64,000 nt of DNA, from positions 496,001 through 560,000 of the forward strand of contig NZ_CP048602.1 of assembly GCF_012427705.1 (NCBI RefSeq), written 5' to 3'. Position 1 is the stretch's first letter. Every line of letters starts with the position of its first letter. The stretch comes from Vreelandella piezotolerans (GTDB taxonomy: Bacteria > Pseudomonadota > Gammaproteobacteria > Pseudomonadales > Halomonadaceae). Both the position numbers and the translations under genes were made by a program. A model generated the notes under the pieces. That model was not told where the DNA came from, did not search any database, and saw nothing but the letters and a program-made list of their open reading frames with translations. Shown piece by piece: positions 10,701-18,949 of this stretch.

Positions 10701-11511
10701 CTGCATCCTGGCAATAAGCCTTCCGTGCCTTGTCTTCAGCCTCATTTAGCGCTTCACGAGCGGGAAGCAGCCCACGTAGCTGTGCCTGCAGGTCTTTTTT
10801 GGGTAAGGGTTTGCCCGCAAAGCAGAGTTGAACATCATGGCGCTGTAATAAAGTGCGTAAAGCGCCATGTAGCGCTATTGGCGATGCGAATAACTCCATC
10901 ATCACTCCTGCCATAGGAGCGTCCATGGGGTAAATGCGTGTCCGCCAATAATCAAATACGGCCTCCTGCGTTAAGGAGGTGAGGTCTTTCACTATCTCTT
11001 GATGAAACAGTTTCCCGCTATCGAAGGCATGCTCCTTGAGCATCCGCTGCGCCCAGCTGTGGATGGTAGAAATAGCGGCGTCATCCATCCACTCGGCGGC
11101 CACTTCTAACCTGCGGGCGCAGAGCGGCCAATGGGCGCGAGGATAATCGTCGCGCAGCTGCGCCAGCAGGGGGGCGCTTTGATGCAAGCCATCGTCACCC
11201 TCTGTTGCCCTAAACGCCTCTGCGGCTTGCACCAAGCGGGCACGGATGCGGTCTTTCAGCTCTTGGCTAGCGGCTTCTGTAAAGGTGACGACCAAAATAT
11301 CCGGCGGCACCAGCGGCATCGTGAAGCCATTAGTGAAGGAATGGCTGTCATCATCGGGCTGTCCGTGGCCGAGTACCAAGCGCACGTACAAGAGCGCAAT
11401 CGTAAAGGTCTTACCCGTACCGGCACTGGCTTCAATGAGTTGGCTACCACGCAGGGGAAGGCCCAGGGCTAATGGGGTAGAAGACGACTCAGTGGAAGGG
11501 AGCGTGGTCAT
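7753..11511 (-). CDS. recB: RecBCD enzyme subunit RecB (3'-5' helicase and nuclease)
   Basis: The beta subunit of exonuclease V, 1252 residues. It has a UvrD-like SF1A helicase with Walker A EASAGTGKT (about 28-36), MIDEFQDTD (motif II), LIGDPKQAIYGFRGGD (motif III) and TIFKSKGLEYP (motif V). The C-terminal RecB nuclease domain shows VIDWKSN (about 1150-1156), containing the catalytic Asp and Lys. Both activities therefore appear intact. In the complex it unwinds double-strand ends 3'-5', cuts DNA and loads RecA after Chi. The start codon shares one base with the recC stop (TAATG). Confidence 0.97.
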   Translation of the reverse strand: MTTLPSTESSSTPLALGLPLRGSQLIEASAGTGKTFTIALLYVRLVLGHGQPDDDSHSFTNGFTMPLVPPDILVVTFTEAASQELKDRIRARLVQAAEAFRATEGDDGLHQSAPLLAQLRDDYPRAHWPLCARRLEVAAEWMDDAAISTIHSWAQRMLKEHAFDSGKLFHQEIVKDLTSLTQEAVFDYWRTRIYPMDAPMAGVMMELFASPIALHGALRTLLQRHDVQLCFAGKPLPKKDLQAQLRGLLPAREALNEAEDKARKAYCQDAEAIHQALHTLRSKLNGNKFRGKNDDTTFASWLEELDAWGQGKRCLAACKFVPKLATSQLLVNKGTTLPAFEVHDALELWHELSTALHTQAKELKPLVLADAREWVSNRVNKQLSQRAEMGFDGMIQGLADALSGKGGDALAHRLRTQFPVAMIDEFQDTDPAQYRIFDAIYQVQENNPSSALILIGDPKQAIYGFRGGDIYTYLKARAATFPRHHTLATNFRSSTNVVASINQLFRHAESTFTRKAFRFANETTNENPMPFTPAGANGREEALVLNSKPTAALTAWWVGEDDEPVNTKRYLAQAARHCANQIASWLNDAASNASGFENTTGQAFRPLQASDIAILVRDRTEAVAIRSALSERQLASVYLSDRDSVFATPEAKDCWRWLKAIAHPESVSTLRAALATPTLGMSLAQLDELHHNELAWEATQERFAEYRARWHRQGVLPALRQLMHDYRVPEQLLAKPQGERCLTNLLHLAEWAQQASDTLDGDQALIRVLGEHIQDPKRDEQILRLESDADLIQVVTIFKSKGLEYPIVALPFIATFKEINGKWGTPLFHDESGNAFLELANSKDEAKESFESANDERLSEDMRLLYVALTRARHATFIGLAALKHGNSKKAQIDKSGIGYLLGGGKVLPDLGSIKSAWQVHSEACAHITSHPATSEEVSYQVQATNPELKTARTTSHQTFTPWWIASYSALQQKGVNAPETPQAEIETEEHQPIRTAFIHGTPEVGSLHAFPKGPNPGTFLHGVLETLANEGFDNASRDPELTQRMLQRCAQRGWEAHVPALKAGITAWLHTPLAAEGEEGPVLALLTHYRAEPDFWFATVNAKTPVLDKLVKETLFPGEPRPALGFQQLNGLMKGFIDLLAEHNGQYYVIDWKSNWLGPSEVAYTQDALARAALDKRYDMQLCIYLLALHRHLRQTLPDYDYDHHIGGAMLVFLRGIQAPSRGVLRVKPPLAFIERLDDLMAGENHKEVAV

Positions 11512-14500
11512 TAGCGTGCCTCCTGTTCAGTATCTGGGTGCTCAGCGGTTGGATGCTCAGTGGCTGTTAGCTCGGCTACCCAGTCGTAGAGGTCACGGTA
11601 AACATCCTGGCAAGTAGTCAAAAACTGGTCGTTAGATAAAAAATCTTCCAGGGTAGGTAACTCACGCACTGTCATAGGACTTCGCTGCGAGAGCTTGTCG
11701 AAAGCCTTTTCCCATTCCTCCACTAGCTTTTCGTTTTGGCATAACGCCTCTATATCGAGTGGGTCAACGCCATCAGGTGCGTATTCAAATAGCGTAAATG
11801 CCAGTGAAGAATGCGTGGGTAATGGCGCCTGCATGGCGCTAAACCATTGACGAATTAGCCTATCCAACCACTCTGCCGCCTGGGCTTTGGGAAAGCCGGG
11901 TATGGCCAAGGTACCGCTTGGTGATACCAGGTGCGTTGATGATTCTGGGTGGGTGAGCTGTAGCGCTAGATGTGCTGGCCAGTGGCGCATGATCTGGTTC
12001 CAATGCCAGCTGTTACCTTGGTGCAGATGGCTGGAAAGTAATACGATCCGTGCTGTTTCCGTCTCGCTACAGAACACATTATCCAGCGTATCGCTTAGGG
12101 TGATATGCACTGGTTGAGTGTGTTGAAAAGGCGCTAGCGTGTTAGGTGTGATCTCTGCAGCGTGAGACACCGAGACCACCGGGTGGGCGGCGTCAGGATA
12201 GCGACGCAGCAGTGTCTGGTAGGCGGAGAGGGTGTCAGGCAAATGCTCTAACAATGCATGTTGCACGAGGGGGCCTACCGGTGAAGGCGGGTAGTGGCCT
12301 GCGCGCTGGCGTGTGTCGACTGTTTCTTGAAAAAGAAGATCAATGTCGGCATTTCGATCGCTGGTGAGGCGCTGGCCTAGATACTGCAATATGGCGTCGC
12401 GCTGTTGCCACTTTTCAAGAGAGTCAAAGTCAAACGGTTCGTCGTCTTCACTCGTCGTGTGATCGTCACGCATGGACGTTGCTAGCCGCTGCTGAAACAG
12501 TGCACTCACGGGATCGCGCATAAAGCTGGCCAGGGCACTCAGCGTCACCGTGCTTTCTGGTTGCCATAACGGTAGCGAGGCAGAGACTTGCAACAATGAG
12601 GGCCCAGAGGTTGTTGAGCGGACGCCTTGCCACTCGCGGGCATACGTAAACAGTGGCGAGGTTTTATCAAAATACGCATGACCAAAGGGTTGAAGTGGAT
12701 GCTCTACGGTTAAGGTGGCCAGCAGGCTACGCCGCTGTTTTTCGCGCTCATCGGCGGATAAACGCGCTGGCGTGTCCTGCGCTGCTAGCCGCCAACCAGC
12801 GGCAATATGATCACGCAGTTGCCCCACTAGCACGCTAGGCGGCTGTTCTTGGTTATCTTGTGCGCTAAAACCACACCAACTAATCACTAGACGCTCGCGT
12901 GCTGACAACAACGCTTCGAGGAACAAATATCGATCGTCGTCACGTCGTGAGCGGTCACCCGGACGGTAGTGTCCGCGAATGGCCATGAGGTCAAAGTCGG
13001 GTGCTTGGCTTTTACGAGGGTAGGCGCCTTCCTGCATACCCAACATATACACGTGGCGGAAGGGGATCGCGCGCATTGGCATAAGTGTCGCAAAGGTGAT
13101 TCGCCCCACGATAAAATTTTGTGCCAGCTGAGGTTCATCGATACGCGACAGCCAGCTCTCGCGTACCACGGCCAAGTTAATAGACAGATCCATTTGAGCG
13201 TCGTGGATCTCTTGCTGCCACGCGTCTAACGTGGTTTGCACGTGCCCTAACAGCTGTTCTTCGCGTGGAGAAGTAGGCGCTAAGAAGGTAATGATCAGTT
13301 GGCCTAATACCGCTGACCAGTCGTCCGCTGACTGTGAGGTATCCAAGCGCTCTCGATAGTCCTCAAGGGCGGAAATGAGCCGGTAAAGTGAGCCGGCAAT
13401 GCGTGCATCTAGGCCGGCCACTTCATCAAACGGCACAATGCCTTCCCAGTCATCGCCGGTCTCAGCAGGGGCTCCAATGGCATACCCCATGAGCATGCGC
13501 TCAAGACCAAAGCGCCACGTATGTAACTCGTCATGCTCCGGCAGATCGAGTGAAGCGCGTTGCTGAGCATTGAGTCCCCAGCGGATATTGGTGTCACGAA
13601 CCCAGCGCTGAAGGGTGGGGAGGTCGCTCTCTTCAAGCCCAAAGGCATGCCGTAATGGTGGGATATCAAGGAGCTCCAACACTTCGCTGGTGCGAAAGCG
13701 CCGCTGTGGTAGCGTTAATAACGTTTCGAGCGCGACTAGGAGAGGCTCGCGGTGGCGGCGCTGTTGGTCGGCAAGATGATAGGGCAGGTAGCGGCGTTCA
13801 TGGGGCGAAAACTGGCCGAATACGGCTTCAATGTACGGGGCATAGTCGTTGATGTTCGGCACCATGACGATAATATCGCGTGGCTGTAGCGAGGCATCCT
13901 CCCCAAAGGCCGCTAACAGCTGGTCGTGGAGCACTTCCAGTTCGCGCTGCGGCCCATGACAGACCGTAAAGGTGATTGAACGATCCGTGGCGCTCAGTGC
14001 TGGCCAGCGGCTCTGGCTTTCAGCCACCGGCCGTAAATCTAAAAGGTCATCCTGTAACTGGCCCAATAAATAACGCGTATCCGGTGTGACAAAGCAGTCA
14101 ACGGACTGTTGGAGCGCCGTAAAGGCGTCTTGATACTGTTCTGTCGCGTCGTATTCGCTGAGCAGGTGTAGGTAATCACGCCCCTGCTTTCCCCAGGCGG
14201 CCAGCAGCGGATGCGCATGTAGATGCAACGCTTCCGGTGTCGCGTGTAAATCGGCAGGCATGCCTTGTTTACGACGCTGTCGATGATGGCGCCGCAGTGC
14301 ATCTCGCGTCTCAATAATATCGCCCCAATAGTGCTTGCAAGGATTGAGCAGACACAAAATCACTTCCGATAGCGGCGAAAGCGCGGCAAGCACTTCTATC
14401 ATCTGAAGGGGCAGGGATGAAATGCCAAACACTACGATTCTGGGGGAGAGGCCTTCTGGTCGTTGAGAGAGTTCGTTCGCCGCCGTTTTAAAGCGCTGAT

Positions 14501-15188
14501 GTATCGCGCCGCGGTGACTATGGCGAGCCTCCTCCCCCAAGCGCTCAGCAATCGTGTCACCCAGTAAGCGCCATAGCGTAGGTTGCCATAAGTGCTCATC
14601 GTCTAACGGCTGTTGGCGTGCTGCGCTATCTAAAAAACCCTGCGTGAGGATGTCATCGCCTTGCTCCCAGGCCGTTAGCCAGTCTGCGCGATAGACCTGA
14701 TACTGATCGAACAGATCGGCAATGCGTTCGGCTAACTGATACCGCTTGCGTGTATCCGGATCCTCCTCAAGATAGCGAGCCAGTGGCTCAAAGCGGGGAT
14801 CCTTTAACATGTCGGGCAATATAGTGAGGATCTGCCAACGTAGCTGGCCCTTATCAAAGGGCGAGCTTTTGGGCACGCTGTTGTCACCCGTCGCGGCGTC
14901 AATCACTTGGCGGTAAGCCTGCCACTGGAAGCGCGCTGGCAGCATGACATCTGCGCCAAGGCTGATGCCTCTGCCTACTCCACCCTGCGTCTCGGCCATA
15001 GAAATCTTCAGCCATTGGGCAATGCCGTTGCTTTGTACGAGAAACGTGGTTTTCTCCAGCGGATGCAGGGGGCGGTGGGCTAGCCACGCCATCGTGACAT
15101 CACGCAGATCTTCCATGCGGTTGCCCTGAAGGACAATAAGGCCTTGGGTTCGTTTTTCATGGGCATTAGGAGCAGAGTAGGCAGCCAT
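11511..15188 (-). CDS. recC: RecBCD enzyme subunit RecC (Chi recognition)
   Basis: The gamma subunit of exonuclease V, 1225 residues. It is helicase-like but inactivated, and in E. coli it scans for Chi. The N-terminus shows the family pattern GNRMEDLRD with a SNGIAQWLK segment, and the middle contains MLGMQEGAYPR. No intact Walker A is seen, as expected for RecC. It is the first gene of the recC-recB-recD operon and is transcribed away from the unknown gene at 15333, with about 145 bases between the two starts, so that gap should hold both promoters. Confidence 0.95.
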   Translation of the reverse strand: MAAYSAPNAHEKRTQGLIVLQGNRMEDLRDVTMAWLAHRPLHPLEKTTFLVQSNGIAQWLKISMAETQGGVGRGISLGADVMLPARFQWQAYRQVIDAATGDNSVPKSSPFDKGQLRWQILTILPDMLKDPRFEPLARYLEEDPDTRKRYQLAERIADLFDQYQVYRADWLTAWEQGDDILTQGFLDSAARQQPLDDEHLWQPTLWRLLGDTIAERLGEEARHSHRGAIHQRFKTAANELSQRPEGLSPRIVVFGISSLPLQMIEVLAALSPLSEVILCLLNPCKHYWGDIIETRDALRRHHRQRRKQGMPADLHATPEALHLHAHPLLAAWGKQGRDYLHLLSEYDATEQYQDAFTALQQSVDCFVTPDTRYLLGQLQDDLLDLRPVAESQSRWPALSATDRSITFTVCHGPQRELEVLHDQLLAAFGEDASLQPRDIIVMVPNINDYAPYIEAVFGQFSPHERRYLPYHLADQQRRHREPLLVALETLLTLPQRRFRTSEVLELLDIPPLRHAFGLEESDLPTLQRWVRDTNIRWGLNAQQRASLDLPEHDELHTWRFGLERMLMGYAIGAPAETGDDWEGIVPFDEVAGLDARIAGSLYRLISALEDYRERLDTSQSADDWSAVLGQLIITFLAPTSPREEQLLGHVQTTLDAWQQEIHDAQMDLSINLAVVRESWLSRIDEPQLAQNFIVGRITFATLMPMRAIPFRHVYMLGMQEGAYPRKSQAPDFDLMAIRGHYRPGDRSRRDDDRYLFLEALLSARERLVISWCGFSAQDNQEQPPSVLVGQLRDHIAAGWRLAAQDTPARLSADEREKQRRSLLATLTVEHPLQPFGHAYFDKTSPLFTYAREWQGVRSTTSGPSLLQVSASLPLWQPESTVTLSALASFMRDPVSALFQQRLATSMRDDHTTSEDDEPFDFDSLEKWQQRDAILQYLGQRLTSDRNADIDLLFQETVDTRQRAGHYPPSPVGPLVQHALLEHLPDTLSAYQTLLRRYPDAAHPVVSVSHAAEITPNTLAPFQHTQPVHITLSDTLDNVFCSETETARIVLLSSHLHQGNSWHWNQIMRHWPAHLALQLTHPESSTHLVSPSGTLAIPGFPKAQAAEWLDRLIRQWFSAMQAPLPTHSSLAFTLFEYAPDGVDPLDIEALCQNEKLVEEWEKAFDKLSQRSPMTVRELPTLEDFLSNDQFLTTCQDVYRDLYDWVAELTATEHPTAEHPDTEQEAR

Positions 15189-15332
15189 AAGAACTTCCTT
15201 GTTAAGAAAGATTTAAACGCCAGTGTAGCGCCAAACTAAGTGTATTGAGAGTATCAGTATGTCTGAATAATGCGACACAGAGCGTCGCACCCGTGCCGTA
15301 TGCTGCTTCTTATGCAACAAAGAGGAGTGGGC

Positions 15333-17231
15333 ATGGATACATTATTGCTGGACGATAATGGTGGCGGTGCTTTGGTAGGTGAATGTGGTAACGCGCATCA
15401 AGGTACTTGGCTAGTCGTTAAAGAGATGCATCTGCGTGCCTTGGATATCCACGATGATCCGGTGCTGGAAGTGTTGGACTTTCGCGACTGTGGCGCGCAA
15501 ACACACCTGCACTTACAGCTAGACCGACTGCCTAACTTGCGCATGATCTATTTGCCTGAGCTCTCCCAAGGTGCTGTTATCCATCTGTTCTGTATGGATG
15601 TGCCACGCTCATTATTCATTCATGGAAACGTCACTGAGTTAGATGCGGATTGGCAAGCAGGTACGCTACGTTTGGTGTCTCACAAGGCAGCCTACGAGGG
15701 CGTACGTCTTTTGGGCCATGATGCACACAGTGACGATCTTTGCCCTTCGACAGGGAAGAAGGGGGAGGACGATGAATTAACGGTTAATCCCAATCAGTTG
15801 TCTGTTGTGCTCAACCCACGTCTTTTGCCTGCAAGCTTACGGCTCTCAGGCGAGGGCACATGGATGTTGCCCGATGCGTCTCATGTCGAACAGTGCGTCA
15901 TTGATGGCCCCACTAAGGTGAGTATAGAGAAAGCATCCGTTCTTAACACGCTGACCATTCAATCTAGCGGTTCCTATGAGGTGGCAGGGATAAAAGCCTT
16001 AGCGACCGTAAAAGGAGCGCATAATCAATTACGTGAGACGCCGGATGCTCGGCCTTCTTCATCCTTACGCCATACAGCTCGCAAACATCTCACGTTACGA
16101 GGGAGCGTAAAAGCACTAACCTTCGCCGACGCCTGGGATCATGTGCAACTGCATATGCCACACTTAACAACCCTCACGCTTAGCTGGGCAAAACATGTCG
16201 CGTTACATCATTGCCGCGCCTTAACCACCGTATCGCTGCCCGATGGTGTGCCCGTAGACTGTTACGGCAGTGTTCCGCACTCACTGTTGAACCAGGCGCG
16301 CTTTTTTATTGATGAGTCGACGCTGGCGCAGTGCTTGACCCGAATAGAGGCGGGAGAGCATGGATTACTAGAAGGTGTGTTAAACGTGCTTGCGCAACGC
16401 CACACTCCTCATGGCGTGTTTTACACATTAAGTACGCTGGTACGTTTGGCCAAACAAGGCATAGCACTCAACGCGCTCTGGCAGTGCCGACGCGCTTTAA
16501 GTGGCTGGCAGCGCTTGGGTGGACGCAAGCGCAAACGCCTATCATTAACCCACCAAGACTACCAACGTGCTGATAAGCGTTGGGCTTGGCAGCTGCCCGT
16601 GGATCGTGTTGAAGAGGGCTTTAGTGCGGATTTACACCTTTGGGCGTTGTGTATGCCTCACTGTTCTGATGCACGGGCGTATCGCACAACCCTATTAAAA
16701 GAAGCACAAAAACGTGACGGTTTAGTGCATCTTCTACGTGTGGCAACTGTGGAGCAAGGTTTACCCACCTTGAGTGAGTTAGCAACGGATGTACTCGTCG
16801 CGCTGTATGGCCAGGGGGAGTGGCCACGATTGTCACTACCGAATGGCCAGGCAGGCGTTGCACGCTATTTGCCACGGTTGCTACGTGCGCGAGACTTAAC
16901 GCCCATGCAAACGACAGCCTTATTAAATGCTATCGCTAATCTTGCTCCATGGACATCACTACCGGCGCTGTTAGCCCATCAGCTCGCCTACAACTTAGGT
17001 CCTACTCGGGCGCTGCTGATGACGTTATCTCGCCAGTCCGATGAATGGTTTCGGTGGCGTATGCCGGGGTTTCCAAACAACCAGCATATTGCTACGGCTA
17101 AGCAACAACTGTTGCAGCTAGCACTAGTGCCTGCCTCTGGCGCGCGCACGCTAGTAAAGCAAATGGAGCAATCGGCCGTGATTCCCGAGCCTGACTGGAT
17201 GGTAGATGATGGGTTTTTGGGTGACTGTTAG
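15333..17231 (+). CDS. Unknown protein with leucine-rich-like repeats and a helical C-terminal half
   Basis: I do not recognise a characterised family. The start at 15333 is chosen for the AGAGGAG site 5-10 bases upstream; an in-frame ATG at 15270 lacks one. The 632-residue product falls into two halves. Residues 1 to about 330 show repeated short strands such as LTTLTLSWAKHVALHHC and LEVLDFRDCG, suggesting an irregular leucine-rich or beta-solenoid scaffold. The remainder is helix-rich, with a basic patch (GGRKRKR) near its start. There is no signal peptide, membrane segment or enzyme motif. It is divergent from recC. A binding or scaffold role is an inference only. Confidence 0.6.
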   Translation: MDTLLLDDNGGGALVGECGNAHQGTWLVVKEMHLRALDIHDDPVLEVLDFRDCGAQTHLHLQLDRLPNLRMIYLPELSQGAVIHLFCMDVPRSLFIHGNVTELDADWQAGTLRLVSHKAAYEGVRLLGHDAHSDDLCPSTGKKGEDDELTVNPNQLSVVLNPRLLPASLRLSGEGTWMLPDASHVEQCVIDGPTKVSIEKASVLNTLTIQSSGSYEVAGIKALATVKGAHNQLRETPDARPSSSLRHTARKHLTLRGSVKALTFADAWDHVQLHMPHLTTLTLSWAKHVALHHCRALTTVSLPDGVPVDCYGSVPHSLLNQARFFIDESTLAQCLTRIEAGEHGLLEGVLNVLAQRHTPHGVFYTLSTLVRLAKQGIALNALWQCRRALSGWQRLGGRKRKRLSLTHQDYQRADKRWAWQLPVDRVEEGFSADLHLWALCMPHCSDARAYRTTLLKEAQKRDGLVHLLRVATVEQGLPTLSELATDVLVALYGQGEWPRLSLPNGQAGVARYLPRLLRARDLTPMQTTALLNAIANLAPWTSLPALLAHQLAYNLGPTRALLMTLSRQSDEWFRWRMPGFPNNQHIATAKQQLLQLALVPASGARTLVKQMEQSAVIPEPDWMVDDGFLGDC

Positions 17232-17280
17232 AAAATAATTACAGTTAATTTTGATAAGGAAGCTCTGAAAAAAACCTGGC

Positions 17281-17711
17281 TTCAGAGATAGTACGGTCAT
17301 CATCAACGCGTTGGTGCCTCAAGCCTGTTGTGTTATTGCGCGTACCTGTAAAGGAGTAAACGAGATAAAGCATGCACTGGAAGTTCGCCAGCAACTTTGC
17401 GATTTGCTGGATGGCCGCATCACGCGCACGCCAGATGGTGCGCTTAACCTTGCCACGATGCACCGAGTAAAAGGCCTTGAGTTTGATGCAGTATTCATCG
17501 CCTCTGTTAATCGATGACGGTTTCCGCTCGATGTTGTAGTGAGCGCTGCTGCAGATGCCGTTACCCGCCGTCAGCGAGAGAACGAAGTGCAGGCTTTGGT
17601 GTAGTCAGCTTAACGCACGCACGTAAGCTGGCGTTTGTGTATGGCTATGGCTATGGCTATGGGCAGATGAGCGAGTGGTTTAGCCCAGATGTTAAAGCTA
17701 CAGCGCTGTAG
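17281..17711 (+). pseudogene. Remnant of a UvrD/Rep-type helicase C-terminus
   Basis: Frame 1 from 17281 encodes VIART and then LATMHRVKGLEFDAVFIAS, the SF1 helicase motif V region. An in-frame TGA at 17515-17517 interrupts it, after which the frame continues with RRQRENEVQAL. Helicase similarity then moves one frame over, to LTHARKLAFVYGYG (motif VI) and QMSEWF. The ATPase N-terminal part (Walker A and B) is absent. One stop, one frameshift and a missing 5' portion mark it as dead. A short GGCTAT repeat (about 17642-17660) expands the GYG segment. Its 3' end overlaps the convergent BPSL0761-type gene. Confidence 0.8.
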
Positions 17712-17916
17712 TGAACATTGGCTGAAAAACGGTTCCCTCCGCTAAATGCTGCTCGACATGGGCAGCTTCTAACATTTCTCGCTTTGATGGGTAATGCCGC
17801 AATAGCCTCTTGGCTTCCGTGCGGATGTCTTCAGCTAGGTGGTGACTTCGGCTAAGTTCGGTCAGAAATTCATGGGTTTGAATAATGGCGCGAGTGCGCT
17901 CGCTTGGGGTAGTCAT
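17698..17916 (-). CDS. BPSL0761 family small protein
   Basis: A 72-residue protein beginning MTTPSERTRAIIQTHEFL and containing RTEAKRLLRHYPS, a pattern I recognise from the BPSL0761 family of uncharacterised proteins common in Proteobacteria, often near mobile or accessory genes. It is helical and charged with no membrane segment. An AGGAGT element precedes the ATG. It overlaps the last 14 bases of the helicase pseudogene on the other strand. Function unknown. Confidence 0.7.
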   Translation of the reverse strand: MTTPSERTRAIIQTHEFLTELSRSHHLAEDIRTEAKRLLRHYPSKREMLEAAHVEQHLAEGTVFQPMFTTAL

Positions 17917-17942
17917 AACCTTTACTCCTTATGATGAAAAGC

Positions 17943-17984
17943 CATCACAAGCTTATTATGACGGCTCTTGAAATGCTTGTGATG
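17943..17984. repeat. 10-bp inverted repeat between the BPSL0761-type and OB-HD genes
   Basis: CATCACAAGC (17943-17952) and GCTTGTGATG (17975-17984) are perfect inverted arms separated by 22 bases. The repeat lies just downstream of the OB-HD gene and upstream of the BPSL0761-type gene. It has no T run, so it may be an operator or an RNA processing hairpin rather than an intrinsic terminator. Confidence 0.45.
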
Positions 17985-17992
17985 CTTCGATG

Positions 17993-18949
17993 TTATGGTG
18001 TCAATGAGTGCGCTAGCTGAGGCCGCCAAAAAACGTTTTGCCCAATCCGGCTAAAGCCCCACTGGCTTTTGCTACGAAACGCACGCTGCTGGTTATCTGT
18101 CATTGCACTCTGCCCATCTGCATCACGAATGTAGCGAGCCAGTGTCATGGCGGCTGGCTGGCCATAACGCGCACCCGGGGAGGCGCATGTCCAGATATGG
18201 CGTAAGGTCATCGCAATATCAGGTTCATGTTGGTCTAAGTAGGCAAGGCCATAGGCACACGCTTCTAGCGTAAACGCATCGTGGCTACAGAGCTTCCACG
18301 CCGCGTTGGGCTTGCCTTTCGAGTCGTATGTATACGTCTTACCAATATCGTGCAACAGCCCCGCTACAAAGCACGTTTCCTGCATCAGGCGCTGCATAGC
18401 TGGCTCATTTAAGCGCAGCATGGCAACAGCATTATTCGCGACGTTCAGCGAATGCTCTAGCAGCCCACCTGGATAGGCGTGGTGGTAGGTCACGCTGGCG
18501 GGTGCATTCAGAAACGCCTCGATACGGTCCTTACGTTCCAATACCCGTGTTAAAAAACTGCGTAAGTGCTCCGATTGCAGAGACTGTACGGTCTTCACTA
18601 ATTGATCGAAAACCGCTGGTGCGGGGGCGTACACACGTGGTAGCGATTGTAGCGTGTCCAGTGAGTGGACTTCCTCACGGGTCGCCTTGCGGAACTCATC
18701 AAGTAGGAATTGGCCCGATAAGCACTTTACTCCTGATGCAGTAACAAAATCCAAATGGCCAATGCGCTCAGGAACGTGTGTCTTTGCTAAATTCAGCATT
18801 GCGATACGATCACCTTCGCAGTCGCTTAGCCGAAGCTTTAGAAAAGGCGTTTTTGCATTGTCGAACTCCACCACGCGCCCTGTAAGGCGATAAGTGCCCG
18901 TAAAAGTGCGAGACAGGTGTGCTGGAGCTTGTTGATTAGGCCGTTTCAT
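17993..18949 (-). CDS. OB-fold plus HD-domain phosphohydrolase, relaxase/YhaM-like
   Basis: A 318-residue protein with an N-terminal OB-like strand region (about residues 15-85, GTYRLTGRVVEFDN onward) and an HD domain. The HD signature is visible as YHHAYPGGLLEHS, then VAGLLHDIGK, and a later Asp in RYIRDADG. This layout matches YhaM-type 3'-5' exoribonucleases. The HHAYPGGLLEHS pattern is also close to the TraI_2 HD domain of MOBH relaxases. The start at 18949 has a GGAG site; a longer frame begins at 18985. It overlaps the integrase stop by 14 bases, so it is probably cotranscribed with int. The HD family is firm; nuclease activity is inferred. Confidence 0.75.
   Translation of the reverse strand: MKRPNQQAPAHLSRTFTGTYRLTGRVVEFDNAKTPFLKLRLSDCEGDRIAMLNLAKTHVPERIGHLDFVTASGVKCLSGQFLLDEFRKATREEVHSLDTLQSLPRVYAPAPAVFDQLVKTVQSLQSEHLRSFLTRVLERKDRIEAFLNAPASVTYHHAYPGGLLEHSLNVANNAVAMLRLNEPAMQRLMQETCFVAGLLHDIGKTYTYDSKGKPNAAWKLCSHDAFTLEACAYGLAYLDQHEPDIAMTLRHIWTCASPGARYGQPAAMTLARYIRDADGQSAMTDNQQRAFRSKSQWGFSRIGQNVFWRPQLAHSLTP

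Noticed and set aside
17514..17711. Independent small gene with a GYGYGYG segment
   Set aside because: The downstream part reads as helicase motif VI in a shifted frame, so it belongs to the pseudogene.
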